Part shown: one piece after another, positions 31,990 through 41,217 of the stretch
Layout of the letters: the number at the start of each line of letters is the position of its first letter
Numbering within the stretch: position 1 is the first letter of the stretch
Assembly: GCA_025456345.1 (NCBI GenBank)
Contig: JALOKU010000022.1
Span: 1-43,849 of the forward strand
Source of the DNA: Vicinamibacterales bacterium
GTDB lineage: Bacteria; Acidobacteriota; Vicinamibacteria; Vicinamibacterales; JAKQTR01
DNA length: 43,849 bases
Reading direction: 5' to 3'
The notes under the pieces: generated by a model
What the model was told of the DNA's origin: nothing
The model's database searches: none
The model's input: the letters and a program-made list of their open reading frames with translations, nothing else
Made by a program: the position numbers and the translations under genes

Positions 31990-33057
31990 CTAGAGCTGAA
32001 GCACGAGCCAGTCCGCCACGATCTTGGGGCTGGCGTTGCGCTCCAATGCTCCGAGCGAACGTCCGACGGCAGAAAACGCGCGCGCGAGCCGGTCGCGGTC
32101 GTAATGCCTCGCCAGGGGTTCGAGATCCGCCCTGAGGTCGAGGTTGACCAGCGCCGTCCCGGGCGCGCGGGTTGTCAGCACAGCCAGGTCTCGCAGCAGC
32201 GAGCCCATCGCGTTCAGGCGCACGGCCACCGATTCGCGATCGGCGCCAGCGCTCTTCCCTTCCTTCTCCCTGTCCCTGTCCTTGTCCGTGTCCTTGCCCT
32301 TCCGCGCCGCGGACTTCAGCAGTGCCGCGGAGACCGCGAGCCTCGCGCGCACGTCGGTGGTCTGCGCGGTCTCCATGAGCACCGCGGCGGCCACCGCCCG
32401 CGCCTGGGCCCGCTCGCGCGCGCCCGCGCCCATCGCACGGGCGAAACTGCCGCCGGACAAGGCGGCCGCAGCCTGGGCGTCGGCGTCGGAGAACCCATGC
32501 GCCCCGGCGAGGGCGCCGGCGATCTCGGCGGCCGCCAGCGGCGCGAAACGCAGCACGCAACAGCGGGAGCGGACGGTGGTCGACAGCAGGTTTGGCCGCG
32601 ACGTGACCAGCACGAACACGTTCCGCGCCGGCGGCTCTTCCAGCGTCTTGAGCAGCGCGTCCTGCGAATCCCCGCCGAGTTCATCCGCATCGTCGATGAC
32701 GACCACGCGACAGCGGCCTTCGAACGGCCGGTAGCCGACCTGACGGACCAGGTCGCGCGCCTGCGAAATGACGATTGCGCTCTTGTCCTCGGGCCGCCTG
32801 ACCAGCACCACGTCCGGATGCAGGCCCCTCGCGATTCGGCTGCAGGAGGCGCACGTCCCGCACGCGTCCCGCTCGCCCTCCGCGCCGTCGACCGGCGCCA
32901 GGCAGTTCAGCGCCTGCGCGAGCGCATAGGCCATCTGCCGCTTGCCCACACCCTCGGGGCCGGCAAAGACGAGGCTCGGCGGCAGCGTGCCGGAACGCAC
33001 CGCGCGGGCCAGCAGCCGCTTCAGCCGACGATGACCGACGATCTCGCGGAAGCTCAT
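31990..33057 (-). CDS. holB: DNA polymerase III subunit delta'
   Basis: A clamp-loader subunit (355 residues). It has an AAA+ fold with Walker-A-like FAGPEGVGKRQ (32-42), a zinc module including C66, C69 and C72 (CGTCASC), VVVIDDADELGGDSQDALLKTLEEPP (118-143) and the SRC sensor motif (TVRSRCCVLRF, 161-171). Residues about 253-275 form a very charged insertion (KGKDTDKDRDREKEGK) encoded by imperfect 6-bp repeats. The start is ATG 33057; a TTG nine bases upstream is also open. It heads the holB-ricT-pdxA-smpB unit and is preceded by heptamer arrays. Confidence 0.93.
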   Translation of the reverse strand: MSFREIVGHRRLKRLLARAVRSGTLPPSLVFAGPEGVGKRQMAYALAQALNCLAPVDGAEGERDACGTCASCSRIARGLHPDVVLVRRPEDKSAIVISQARDLVRQVGYRPFEGRCRVVVIDDADELGGDSQDALLKTLEEPPARNVFVLVTSRPNLLSTTVRSRCCVLRFAPLAAAEIAGALAGAHGFSDADAQAAAALSGGSFARAMGAGARERAQARAVAAAVLMETAQTTDVRARLAVSAALLKSAARKGKDTDKDRDREKEGKSAGADRESVAVRLNAMGSLLRDLAVLTTRAPGTALVNLDLRADLEPLARHYDRDRLARAFSAVGRSLGALERNASPKIVADWLVLQL

Positions 33058-33088
33058 GGGAGGCAAACAGTTACGGGGATCGTATCAC

Positions 33089-33200
33089 AATAGGGCTAGG
33101 GGCTAGGGGCTGGTCGGAGGCTGGTCACACCGCGTGTGGCGGTTGCCAACGTGACACGGAGACTGACTGGACCCTGGCGCCTAGCCCCTAGCCCCTGGCC
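33089..33200. repeat. Inverted heptamer arrays (CTAGGGG x2-3 ... CCTAGCC x2-3) between the lipid A operon end and holB
   Basis: AATAGGG plus two exact CTAGGGG and a CTGGTCG unit span 33089-33116. Two CCTAGCC and a CCTGGCC unit, the complementary family, span 33180-33200. About 63 bp lie between. The right arm overlaps the last codons and TAG stop (33188-33190) of the methyltransferase-like gene. Confidence 0.88.
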
Positions 33201-33700
33201 AAGAGCGCTTTCACCGCCAGGATGGCGAAGACGGCGCCCATGCCCGCGACGGCCCGGTACTCGCGATTGCGCCAGACACGGGCCACGCTGAACGGCCGGT
33301 CCGGCGCGCGGCTGGCCCCGCGGCAGTACGCGTCGTATTCCGGCCCGAACTTCGCGCGAAGAAATGCTTCCTCGGTGCGGATCGCGGCGGTCATGGTGAC
33401 CGCCAGGTAGAGGCTGATGGCCGCCGCCGCGACCGGGCTGTTGCCGGCGATGGCCACGCCAGCACCCATCAGCGCCGATCCGACGTAGAGCGGATGCCGG
33501 AACCACCTGTAGGGGCCTGAACCGGTCACCTCCCGGCTCTTCTCGAGGTGCCCAGCGGCCCATACCCGGATGCCCTCGCCTGCGCACGCCACCACCGTGC
33601 CAAGGGCGAGCAGGCTCCATGTCGGCCTGGCCAGCCAGAGGACCAGGACGCCGGCCACGAACCCGAGCGGGACGCGCAGGCGTGCGAGCCGGCGCCACAT
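33188..33700 (-). CDS. Isoprenylcysteine carboxyl methyltransferase-like membrane protein
   Basis: A small integral membrane protein (170 residues, about four or five helices) of the ICMT/PEMT methyltransferase superfamily. It has EVTGSGPYRWFRHPLYVGSALMGAGVAI with the SAM-binding RHP motif, and RTEEAFLRAKFGPEYDAYC, the conserved glutamate region. Such proteins methylate lipids or unknown acceptors. As the last gene of the lipid A/core operon, one base after the waaC stop, it might modify an envelope lipid (inference). The stop codon lies within a heptamer unit, so the array defines the C terminus (LLARG). Confidence 0.85.
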   Translation of the reverse strand: MWRRLARLRVPLGFVAGVLVLWLARPTWSLLALGTVVACAGEGIRVWAAGHLEKSREVTGSGPYRWFRHPLYVGSALMGAGVAIAGNSPVAAAAISLYLAVTMTAAIRTEEAFLRAKFGPEYDAYCRGASRAPDRPFSVARVWRNREYRAVAGMGAVFAILAVKALLARG

Positions 33701-33701
33701 A

Positions 33702-34721
33702 TCAGGCACGGGAGCCTCCGCCGCCGAAACGGCGGTCCACGGCGTCGGCCACCTGCTCGACGGTGATGGTGTTGACGCACGGCGTGTCGCGCCGGCATCG
33801 CCGCTTGTGGTGGCACTCGCACTGGTCGAACCGCGACACCCACGTGTCGGCGGCGTTCCACGGTCCGTTGCGCAGCGGGTTGGTCGGCCCGAACAGGCCG
33901 ACCACGGGCGTGCCGACCGCGGCAGCCAGCTGCATCGGGCCGGTGTCGCCGGCAATGAAGACCGCCGCCGCCCGCACCAGCTCGACCAGGTCCGCGATGG
34001 ACGTGGACGGCGCCACCTTCGCGGCGCCGTCCGACGCGGCCGCCACCTCGCCGGCGAGCGCCTGCTCTCGCGGCCCCCACGTCACGATGGACGGCAACTC
34101 GTGCCGCGCCCGCAGATGGGCCGCGATCGCGCCGTAACGGCCGGCGGGCCACTGCTTGTTCGGCCATCCGGCCCCCGGGTTGATCACCGCGAACCGCGCA
34201 TCGGCTTCGATCCTCAGCAGCTGCCTGACCTGGCCTGGCACAGCCGAGGCCGTCACCTTCAGCGGGGCGGCCACCTCGCGCACGCCAGCGCCAAGCGCCT
34301 CGACCAGCGAGAGGTTCTTGCGCACGACGTGGCCGCTGTCGTCCGCCGGAATCCGCCGGGTGTAGAAGACGCCGGCGAGCGGTTCGCGCAGCTGTCCCGC
34401 GGCGAAACCCGCGGTCTCGCGCGCCCCCGCGAAACGGGCCAGCGCGGCGGACTTCAGCAGCCCCTGAAAATCGATGGCCAGGTCGTAGCGCGCGCGGCGC
34501 AGATCACGGATCACCGAGCGCACGGGCCGGCCCGTCCGCCCGCCGATGACCACGATGCGATTGACGCCGGGCACCAGTTCGAGCAGCGCGGCATACCGCC
34601 CGTCGACCAGCCAGTCGATGATCGCCTCGGGCCACGCGGCGCGAAGCGCGGCCACCGCGGGCATCGCGTGCACCAGATCGCCGAGGGCGCCGAGGCGGAC
34701 GATGAGAACGGACCGGGCCAT
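33702..34721 (-). CDS. waaC: Glycosyltransferase family 9, heptosyltransferase I-like
   Basis: Transfers heptose from ADP-heptose to Kdo-lipid A or an inner-core residue. It is 339 residues, starting VLIVRLGALGDLVHAMPAVAALR, the GT9 N terminus. The C-terminal donor site contains INPGAGWPNKQWPAGRYGAIA and FIAGDTGPMQLAAAVGTPVVGLFGPTNPLRNGPW. A cysteine-rich segment (CECHHKRRCRRDTPC) follows, typical of some acidobacterial and deltaproteobacterial GT9. The waaC-like assignment over waaF rests on the N-terminal pattern, and the exact acceptor is inferred. The ATG directly follows the hldC TGA. Confidence 0.88.
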   Translation of the reverse strand: MARSVLIVRLGALGDLVHAMPAVAALRAAWPEAIIDWLVDGRYAALLELVPGVNRIVVIGGRTGRPVRSVIRDLRRARYDLAIDFQGLLKSAALARFAGARETAGFAAGQLREPLAGVFYTRRIPADDSGHVVRKNLSLVEALGAGVREVAAPLKVTASAVPGQVRQLLRIEADARFAVINPGAGWPNKQWPAGRYGAIAAHLRARHELPSIVTWGPREQALAGEVAAASDGAAKVAPSTSIADLVELVRAAAVFIAGDTGPMQLAAAVGTPVVGLFGPTNPLRNGPWNAADTWVSRFDQCECHHKRRCRRDTPCVNTITVEQVADAVDRRFGGGGSRA

Positions 34722-35192
34722 TCAGGACGCGGTGAACCGCGACACCAGGTCGCGCGTGGAATGGTCTTTCGGATCGCCCACGATGGCGGTCCGGCCGCCG
34801 TACGACTCGACGATCGGCCGCTCCGGCACCGTCTCGACGGTGTAATCGGTGCCCTTGCAGTGCACGTCCGGCTTGAGGCGGAGCAGGATGTCGGCCACGG
34901 TGCGCCCCGGAAACAGGACGACGTAATCCACCGAGCGGAGCGCCGCGATGAGTTCCGCCCGGTCGGCCTCCTTCATGATGGGCCGCCCCTCCCCTTTCAG
35001 CATCCGCACCGACTCGTCGTCGTTGACCGCGACCACGAGCCGGTCGGCTTCGGCCTTCGCGCCTTCCAGATAGCGGATGTGGCCGACGTGGAGGAGGTCG
35101 AAGACGCCGTTGGCCAGGGCGATCGTCCGCCCCGCGGCGCGGTCGGCCGCGACGGCCGCGGCCAGTTCGTCGAGGGTCATCAGGTCGGCCAT
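34722..35192 (-). CDS. hldC: D-glycero-beta-D-manno-heptose 1-phosphate adenylyltransferase (stand-alone)
   Basis: Forms ADP-D-glycero-beta-D-manno-heptose from heptose 1-phosphate and ATP. It is 156 residues, a cytidylyltransferase-like fold with [18 protein letters not shown] (29-46), whose H35-x-x-H38 is the catalytic HxGH. It also has [22 protein letters not shown]. It corresponds only to the C-terminal half of bifunctional HldE/RfaE; the kinase half is absent. The ATG at 35192 is chosen, with a second ATG at 35180. It lies four bases below gmhB. Confidence 0.93.
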   Translation of the reverse strand: MADLMTLDELAAAVAADRAAGRTIALANGVFDLLHVGHIRYLEGAKAEADRLVVAVNDDESVRMLKGEGRPIMKEADRAELIAALRSVDYVVLFPGRTVADILLRLKPDVHCKGTDYTVETVPERPIVESYGGRTAIVGDPKDHSTRDLVSRFTAS

Positions 35193-35196
35193 GGCG

Positions 35197-35775
35197 TCAG
35201 GGCACCGGATGATCGAGCAGCCAGACCGCGGCGCCGATGAGATCGTCGCAGACGGCATCCGCGGACAGTCCCGGCTGCGGCCTCAGCGCCTCGGTGGCGC
35301 CGTAGCCTGTCTTCACGAGTATGCCGCGGCAGCCGACAGCCCTGGCCACGGCGATGTCGCGCCACCGGTCGCCGATGACGACCGACCGGCCGAGGTCGAT
35401 GCCGAGTTCCTCGGCAGCCCGCCGTGCCATGCCGGGCTTCGGCTTCCGGCACTCGCACTCGACCCGGTACTTCGGCACCGCCGCGTCGGGCGAGTGGGGG
35501 CAGTAGTAGTGGCCGTCGATCTGGGCGCCGCCACGCGTCGCGCGGTCCGCGAGGTGCGCCGCGATCGTGGCAACGAAGTCCTCGCCGTACATGCCATGGG
35601 CCACGCCGGCCTGGTTCGTCAGAATCACCACGAGGTACCCGGCCTGCTTGAAGATCCGCATGGCGTCGATGGCAAACGGGTAGAGCTCGAAGCGCTCGAG
35701 GCGATCGATGTAGCCGGCGTCGAGGTTGATGGTGCCGTCCCGGTCGAGGAAGACGGCCGGCCGCGTGTCGGTCAC
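35197..35775 (-). CDS. gmhB: D-glycero-beta-D-manno-heptose-1,7-bisphosphate 7-phosphatase
   Basis: A HAD-family phosphatase (192 residues) that removes the 7-phosphate in ADP-heptose synthesis. The nucleophile motif is FLDRDGT with D11 and D13. ILTNQAG is motif II, and CRKPKPGM plus [17 protein letters not shown] are motifs III/IV. The structural zinc site C92-P-H94 with C107 and C109 is present, with an eight-residue spacer somewhat longer than usual. The GTG start at 35775 overlaps the waaF stop (GTGA), with GGGGGAG seven bases upstream. Confidence 0.94.
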   Translation of the reverse strand: MTDTRPAVFLDRDGTINLDAGYIDRLERFELYPFAIDAMRIFKQAGYLVVILTNQAGVAHGMYGEDFVATIAAHLADRATRGGAQIDGHYYCPHSPDAAVPKYRVECECRKPKPGMARRAAEELGIDLGRSVVIGDRWRDIAVARAVGCRGILVKTGYGATEALRPQPGLSADAVCDDLIGAAVWLLDHPVP

Positions 35776-36800
35776 AACAACTCCCCCGCCGCCCGGGCGG
35801 CGGTTCCGGCATCGATGCCGTTCATGCACCGGTGATCCAGCGGGCACTCGCGCAGCAGGCACGGCCGGCACCACGCCGCGGCGGTCAGCACGCGCGCGCG
35901 CGCGGCCACCGGCGCCGTCACCCGCTCGTCGGTTGGCCCGAACAGGGCCACGACGGCGGTGCCGACGGCCGCCGCCAGGTGCATCGCGCCCGAGTCGTTC
36001 GACACGAACGCCGCGCACAGCGCCAGCACGCCCGCCAGCTGCGGAACATCGGTGCGTCCGGCAAGGTTGATCGCCGCCGGCTTCTGTCCCGCACGGCTGA
36101 TTTTATCGAGTTCCGCCTCGATCGCGCAGGTGGCCGCGCGATCCGCCTCCGAGCCGACCAGCACCGGCACGAGCCCGTGCGCGCGCGCCAGCTCGGCGGC
36201 CACCGCGGCGAACCGCCCGGGCGGCCATCGCTTCGCGCCGCCGTAGGCCGCCCCAGGCGCGATGCCGAGCAGCCGCGCGCCGGGCGCCCACCCGGCCGCT
36301 GTCAGCAGGTCGCGGGCCCCGTTGATGACGCCGGCCGGCACGACGAGCCGCGGCACCCGATCGCCGTTGGCGATGCCCAGCGCCGCCACCAGGTGCCGGT
36401 AGTAGTCCGCCTGGTGCACGAGCCCGCGCGGCCGCGGCACGGCGCGCGTGAGCAGCGACGCGCGCAGGTTCCGGCGATACCCCCACCGCTCGGGAATGCC
36501 GGCACGCCGGGCCGCGAGCGCTGTTTGCAGCGAATTGGGCAGCAGCACGGCGGTCTCGGACCCGGTGCGGCGAAGCGCCTCGGCGTGCTCACCGAGCATC
36601 CGCCAGCGGGCCAGTCCGCGCGCGGGGGAGAGGATCACCACCTCGTCGACGCCCGCCGCAATCCTCCACAGGCCCGCCACGCCCGGCCGCGCCGCCACGA
36701 TCAGCCGGCGCGTCGCCGCGTGACGGCGGATGTCCGACACCGCGGGCAGCGCCATCACCGCGTCGCCGAGCCAGTTGGGCGAGAAGACCAGCGCCGTCAT
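35772..36800 (-). CDS. waaF: Lipopolysaccharide heptosyltransferase II-like (GT9)
   Basis: Adds the second heptose of the LPS inner core. It is 342 residues with the start VFSPNWLGDAVMALPAVSDIRRH, closely matching the WaaF N terminus, then GIAPGAAYGGAKRWPPGRFAAVAAEL (ADP-heptose site, about 178-203). It also has FVSNDSGAMHLAAAVGTAVVALFGPTDE and a C-terminal CRPCLLRECPLDHRCMNGI. The start overlaps the lpxL-like stop by four bases (ATGA). Confidence 0.94.
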   Translation of the reverse strand: MTALVFSPNWLGDAVMALPAVSDIRRHAATRRLIVAARPGVAGLWRIAAGVDEVVILSPARGLARWRMLGEHAEALRRTGSETAVLLPNSLQTALAARRAGIPERWGYRRNLRASLLTRAVPRPRGLVHQADYYRHLVAALGIANGDRVPRLVVPAGVINGARDLLTAAGWAPGARLLGIAPGAAYGGAKRWPPGRFAAVAAELARAHGLVPVLVGSEADRAATCAIEAELDKISRAGQKPAAINLAGRTDVPQLAGVLALCAAFVSNDSGAMHLAAAVGTAVVALFGPTDERVTAPVAARARVLTAAAWCRPCLLRECPLDHRCMNGIDAGTAARAAGELL

Positions 36801-37756
36801 GCGTCGTCTCGCGCCTCGCCGGGCTCGTCGTCGCGCGCAGCCGGGGGGAACATGCCCGGGTCACCGGCGTCGGCGACCGCGGAGTCGCGCCACCGCCGGT
36901 GCATCCACAGCCACAGTTCCGGATGCCGGCGCACCTGCATCTCGAGCACGTCGGTGCAGCGCTGGGTGAAGTCGCGGATCGCCTCCGGCGAGTCGTCGGC
37001 CGGCGGGTCGACCGGGTGCTCGTAGATCAGCCGGTAGCGCCCGACGCCGTTCGGGAGCGCGAACACCGGGACCACGGGCGCGCCGGTGCGGAGCGCGAGC
37101 ACGCCGAGCGCGAGCGTGGTGGCCGCCGGCCGATCGAAGAAGTTCACCGTGACCGCGTCGGGCGCCTGGATGTGCTGGTCGATCAGGATGGCCACGCCGT
37201 CGTTGGCGCTCAACGCCTTCAGCACCCGTCGAAGCGCGCCCCGCCGGTAGATGACGTAGTTCCCCAGGCCGCCGCGCATCCGCTCGAGCAGGTCGTGCAG
37301 CCGGCGGTTGTCGAGCGGGCGCGCGAGCACGCCGATGGGCGCGAACGCCGCGGCGTGGGCGAGCGCGTTGATCTCCCAGTAGCCGAAGTGGCCCGTGAAC
37401 AGGAGCGCGCCCCGGCCTTTCGCGCGCGCGTCGCGGATCCGCTCGCCACCCTCGATCTCGACCCTGGCCAGCACCTCGGCTTTGGACAGGCCGCTGAACT
37501 TCAGCAACTCGAAGAGCAGGCGGCCGAAGTGTCCGAAGACCTGCCTGACCAGCGCCTGGCGCTCGGCCTCGGGCTTGCGCGGGAACGCCGCCGCGAGGTT
37601 CTGCATCGCGACACGCCGGTGCCGGCGGTCGAAGGCGTAGAAGAGGAATCCCAGCCCGGAGCCCATGGCGCGCACGACTCCCCAGGGCAGCATGCGCGCG
37701 AGCCGCATGGTCAGGGCGACGAGCCCGTACTCGGCCAGATGGCGCACGGTTTTCAT
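36797..37756 (-). CDS. lpxL: Lipid A biosynthesis (secondary) acyltransferase, LpxL/HtrB-like
   Basis: An inner-membrane acyltransferase of the LPLAT superfamily (319 residues). It transfers an acyl chain to Kdo-lipid A or its precursor. The N-terminal membrane segment is about 10-40. The catalytic H-x4-E is H123/E128 in FTGHFGYWEIN, and AILIDQHIQAPDAVTVNFFDRPA with PVVPVFALPNGVGRYRLIYE covers the acceptor-side motifs. It ends in an acidic tail. ATG 37756 has GGAGG seven bases upstream and overlaps the lpxK stop. Confidence 0.92.
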   Translation of the reverse strand: MKTVRHLAEYGLVALTMRLARMLPWGVVRAMGSGLGFLFYAFDRRHRRVAMQNLAAAFPRKPEAERQALVRQVFGHFGRLLFELLKFSGLSKAEVLARVEIEGGERIRDARAKGRGALLFTGHFGYWEINALAHAAAFAPIGVLARPLDNRRLHDLLERMRGGLGNYVIYRRGALRRVLKALSANDGVAILIDQHIQAPDAVTVNFFDRPAATTLALGVLALRTGAPVVPVFALPNGVGRYRLIYEHPVDPPADDSPEAIRDFTQRCTDVLEMQVRRHPELWLWMHRRWRDSAVADAGDPGMFPPAARDDEPGEARDDA

Positions 37757-38781
37757 GCGGGCACCTCCCGGCCGCGCGCCCGTTCCGCGGCAAGCCGCCC
37801 GGCCAGCCACTCGCGGAACGCCGGTGCGGGCTCGATCCGGACCTCGAGCGGCACCCACAGCACGGGCAGCGGCATCGGCCTGAAGGGCAGCAGCCGGACC
37901 AGGTCCTTCTCGGTGGTCACGATCGCGCGGGCGCCGGCCGACCGCGCCGACTCCACCAGGCCGGCGGCATCGGCGCGGCTGTAGCGATGGTGATCCGGAA
38001 ACGACACCGTCCGCTTCACGTCCCAGCCGCCGGCGCGCAGTTCCTCGAAGAACCGATCCGGCCTCGCGACCCCGGCCACCGCCAGCACGGCCGTCGCCTT
38101 CCGCGCCGGCGCGCTCGCGCCGTGCAGGTCGAGGCGCCGCGGCTCGCCCGGCAGGCGCACGAGCCGGAACGCCGTACCCACGCCGAGGCTTGCGGCCACC
38201 GTACGGGCCCGCTCCTCAGTGCCCGAGGGCACGAGCACCGCGTGGGCAAACGACGCCGCGGAGAGGGACTCGCGGAGCCGGCCGGCCGGAAGGGTCCGCG
38301 CGTCGGCGATGTCCTCCACGCCGACGATGAGCAGGTCGGTGCCTCGCGCGAGCGCCAGATGCTGAAAGCCGTCGTCGAGCACGTGCACGGTGGCATCGAG
38401 GTGACGCTCGGCCAGCCGCCCGGCGAGATAGCGATCCGGCGACACCAGCACGCGGGCACCCTCGACGGCGCGGGCGAGCATCAGCGGTTCGTCGCCGCTG
38501 CGATCGAGATCGGCGCAGAGGCGGCGTCCGTCCGACACCACCACGACGCCGTCAGGCGCGGATCGGCGCGCGTAGCCCCGGCTGAGAATCGCCGGCCGCT
38601 CACCCATCTCCAGCAGCATGCGCGCGACGTGAGCCACGGCCGGCGTCTTTCCGGTGCCGCCCACGCGGAGGTTCCCCACGCTGACCACCGGCCGCTCCAG
38701 CCGCCGCTGACGGCCGAGGCCCTGGTAGTACGACCGCCGTGCCGATGCCGCGGCCGCGTAAATGGATGCCAGCATGCTCAT
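37753..38781 (-). CDS. lpxK: Tetraacyldisaccharide 4'-kinase
   Basis: Phosphorylates the lipid A disaccharide at the 4' position to give lipid IVA, at the cytosolic face of the inner membrane. It is 342 residues. The P-loop is VGNLRVGGTGKTPAV, with GGTGKT at 41-46. HVLDDGFQHLALARGTDLLIV contains the catalytic DDGFQH motif. VSFPDHHRYSRAD and IVTTEKDLVRL are also family marks. It sits between waaA and lpxL, the order seen in many diderms. Confidence 0.96.
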   Translation of the reverse strand: MSMLASIYAAAASARRSYYQGLGRQRRLERPVVSVGNLRVGGTGKTPAVAHVARMLLEMGERPAILSRGYARRSAPDGVVVVSDGRRLCADLDRSGDEPLMLARAVEGARVLVSPDRYLAGRLAERHLDATVHVLDDGFQHLALARGTDLLIVGVEDIADARTLPAGRLRESLSAASFAHAVLVPSGTEERARTVAASLGVGTAFRLVRLPGEPRRLDLHGASAPARKATAVLAVAGVARPDRFFEELRAGGWDVKRTVSFPDHHRYSRADAAGLVESARSAGARAIVTTEKDLVRLLPFRPMPLPVLWVPLEVRIEPAPAFREWLAGRLAAERARGREVPA

Positions 38782-38786
38782 CGGCC

Positions 38787-40127
38787 TCAGCGGGCCGCCG
38801 GAAACGCCAGGACGTTGTCCGCGGCGGCCGGCGGCAGGGGCAGCAGTTCAGCGATGGCGGCAAGGCTGCGCTCCCGCGCGCCGCGATTGGCCTCGACAAG
38901 CGCCCTGGCCCGGTCACCGAGACGGACCCGCGCCTCGGGCTCCGACAGCAACTCGATGAGGGCGTCTTCCAGCTCGCGGCCCGATTCCACCTGGACCGCC
39001 GCGCGGCCGGCGAGGAAGGCCTCCGCGATCTCCGCGAAGTTCTGCATGTGCGGGCCGAACACGATGGGCTTTCCGAAGACGGCGGGCTCGAGGATGTTGT
39101 GCCCGCCGGTGGGCACCAGGCTTCCTCCGACGAACACGACGGTTGCCGCCTGGTAAACCTGGGCCAGCTCTCCAATCGTGTCGAGCACGACGACGTCGGC
39201 CCTGACCTCCTCGTCGATCGCGAGTTCGGATCTGAGCACGGTGCGGAACCCGGACTGCCGCGAGAGCGACGCGGCCTCGCCGAAGTGCTCGGGCTTGCGC
39301 GGCGCCAGGACGAGCAGCGGATTGTGCGCGAGCGTGCGGACCCGCTCGAACGCCCGCAGCACGATCTCGTGCTCGCCCGGCATCGTGCTGCCCGCCACCA
39401 CCACCGCGCGCCCCTCGGCCACCGCGAAGTAGCGGAGCACGCGCTCCGCGCCGCCCCGCGCCGGGCCAGTCGAACCGGGCCCCTGCAGCGCGTCGAATTT
39501 CAGGCTGCCGGTGATCGTGATGCGTTCCCGCGGAGCGCCGAGCTCGGCCAGCCGGCCCGCCGTTTCTTCCCCTTGCACGCAGAAGCGGTCGACGAGCGTG
39601 AGCACGCGCCGGAAGAGGAGCTTGACCCGCTTGTACCGCGGAAACGACCGGGTCGAAATCCGGCCGTTGATGACGATGGTCCTGACGCCGCGGGCCCGGC
39701 ACGCGCGAAGCAGGTTCGGCCAGATCTCGGTCTCCATCATCAGGAACAGCTGGGGCCGGATGATGTCGAGGACCCGGCGGACGATGAACCCGAGGTCGAT
39801 CGGGAAGAAGAACACGCCGTCGGCCGCCGGGAAGCTCTGCTTCGCCACCCGCTGCCCCGTCATGGTCGTGGTCGACACGAACAGCCGGAGGTGGGGATAG
39901 CGGGTCTTCAGATCGCCGGCGATCGCTCGTGCGGTGAGCGCCTCCCCCACCGACACCGCGTGAATCCAGATGGACGCCTCGCGATCGATGTTGAGCGACA
40001 CCGGGAGAAGCCCCAGCCGCTCCAGCAGGCTGCCGGCATACTTCCCGTGGCGGACCGCCTGGTACAGGAAGTACGGCGATGCCGCCAGGAAGACCAGCAG
40101 CATCGCGAGGCTGTAGAGCAGGTACAT
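38787..40127 (-). CDS. waaA: 3-deoxy-D-manno-octulosonic acid (Kdo) transferase
   Basis: Transfers one or more Kdo residues to lipid IVA. It is 446 residues with an N-terminal membrane anchor (3-20) and [17 protein letters not shown], whose E62 matches the catalytic glutamate. It also has [47 protein letters not shown] and [31 protein letters not shown], the GT30 donor site. ATG 40127 gives the anchor helix, although the frame is open much further upstream through gap. It is the first gene of the eight-gene operon and is divergent from gap. Confidence 0.96.
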   Translation of the reverse strand: MYLLYSLAMLLVFLAASPYFLYQAVRHGKYAGSLLERLGLLPVSLNIDREASIWIHAVSVGEALTARAIAGDLKTRYPHLRLFVSTTTMTGQRVAKQSFPAADGVFFFPIDLGFIVRRVLDIIRPQLFLMMETEIWPNLLRACRARGVRTIVINGRISTRSFPRYKRVKLLFRRVLTLVDRFCVQGEETAGRLAELGAPRERITITGSLKFDALQGPGSTGPARGGAERVLRYFAVAEGRAVVVAGSTMPGEHEIVLRAFERVRTLAHNPLLVLAPRKPEHFGEAASLSRQSGFRTVLRSELAIDEEVRADVVVLDTIGELAQVYQAATVVFVGGSLVPTGGHNILEPAVFGKPIVFGPHMQNFAEIAEAFLAGRAAVQVESGRELEDALIELLSEPEARVRLGDRARALVEANRGARERSLAAIAELLPLPPAAADNVLAFPAAR

Positions 40128-40153
40128 AGGCCGCACCAAGATACCACGCGGGT

Positions 40154-40183
40154 TTGACCCCTCCGCAACCGGTTCACTACAAT
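40154..40183 (+). promoter_or_regulatory. Sigma-70 promoter of gap
   Basis: TTGACC (40154-40159) and TACAAT (40178-40183) are 18 bp apart, each one base from consensus. The start would fall near 40190, giving a 20-nt leader that carries the strong GGTGGAGGAG ribosome site (40194-40203). Confidence 0.65.
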
Positions 40184-40209
40184 CAGGTTTTACGGTGGAG
40201 GAGCACAGA

Positions 40210-41217
40210 ATGGCAATCAAGGTCGGCATCAACGGGTTCGGGCGCATCGGCCGCAACATCATGCGGGCGGCGATGGGCCATAAGGCCATCGATTTCGTGG
40301 CCGTCAACGACATCACCGACACCAAAACCCTCGCGCACCTGCTCAAGTACGACTCGATCCTGGGCAACCTCGACGCCGCGATCGAGGCCGGTGAGGGGTG
40401 GATTAGCGTCAACGGCGACAAGTTCCAGGTGCTGTCCCAGAAGGACCCCGCCCAGCTGCCGTGGAAGGACCTCGGCGTGGACGTGGTCTTCGAGGGCACG
40501 GGCAAGTTCACCAAGCGCGACGATGCCGCCAAGCACATCGCCGCGGGCGCGAAGCGGGTCATCATCACGGCGCCGGCGACGGGGCCTGACGCGATGCTCG
40601 TCGTGGGCGTCAACCACGAGATCTACGACCCGTCGAAGCACGTGATCGTCTCGAACGCGTCGTGCACGACCAATTGCCTCGCGCCGGTCGCGAAAGTGCT
40701 GAACGACTCGTTCGTGATCAAGAAGGGCTGGATGACCACCATCCACTCCTACACGAACGACCAGAACATCCTCGACTTCCCGCACAAGGATCTCCGGCGC
40801 GCCCGCGCGGCGGCCCTGTCGATGATCCCGACGACGACCGGCGCGGCGAAGGCGATGGGCGAGGTGCTGCCGGCGCTCAAAGGCAAGCTCGATGGTTTCT
40901 CGATGCGGGTGCCGACGCCCAACGTGTCGGTGGTGGACCTGGTGGTGCTCGTCGAGAAGGCGACGACCGGAGAAGCGATCAACGCGGCGTTCCGCGCGGC
41001 CGCGGCAGGCCCGCTGAAGGGCATCCTGGCGGTCGAAGACGCGCCGCTGGTGTCGATCGACTTCCGGGGCAACTCCAACTCGTCGATCATCGACGCGGCG
41101 TACACCAAGGTGATGGACTCGGACTTCGTCAAGGTCCTGGCCTGGTACGACAACGAGTGGGGATACTCGGTGCGCTGCGTTGATCTCGCCCTCTACATGG
41201 CCAGCAAGGGAATCTAG
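40210..41217 (+). CDS. gap: Glyceraldehyde-3-phosphate dehydrogenase, type I
   Basis: NAD-dependent oxidation and phosphorylation of GAP in glycolysis. It is 335 residues, the normal length. It starts with the Rossmann segment [17 protein letters not shown]. The catalytic cysteine is C152 in [12 protein letters not shown]. Other motifs are [34 protein letters not shown] and [12 protein letters not shown]. The ATG at 40210 follows GGTGGAGGAG by six bases, better than the in-frame ATG at 40195. The TAG stop is created by the first CTAGGGG unit of the downstream array. It is the first of a glycolytic run. Confidence 0.98.
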   Translation: MAIKVGINGFGRIGRNIMRAAMGHKAIDFVAVNDITDTKTLAHLLKYDSILGNLDAAIEAGEGWISVNGDKFQVLSQKDPAQLPWKDLGVDVVFEGTGKFTKRDDAAKHIAAGAKRVIITAPATGPDAMLVVGVNHEIYDPSKHVIVSNASCTTNCLAPVAKVLNDSFVIKKGWMTTIHSYTNDQNILDFPHKDLRRARAAALSMIPTTTGAAKAMGEVLPALKGKLDGFSMRVPTPNVSVVDLVVLVEKATTGEAINAAFRAAAAGPLKGILAVEDAPLVSIDFRGNSNSSIIDAAYTKVMDSDFVKVLAWYDNEWGYSVRCVDLALYMASKGI

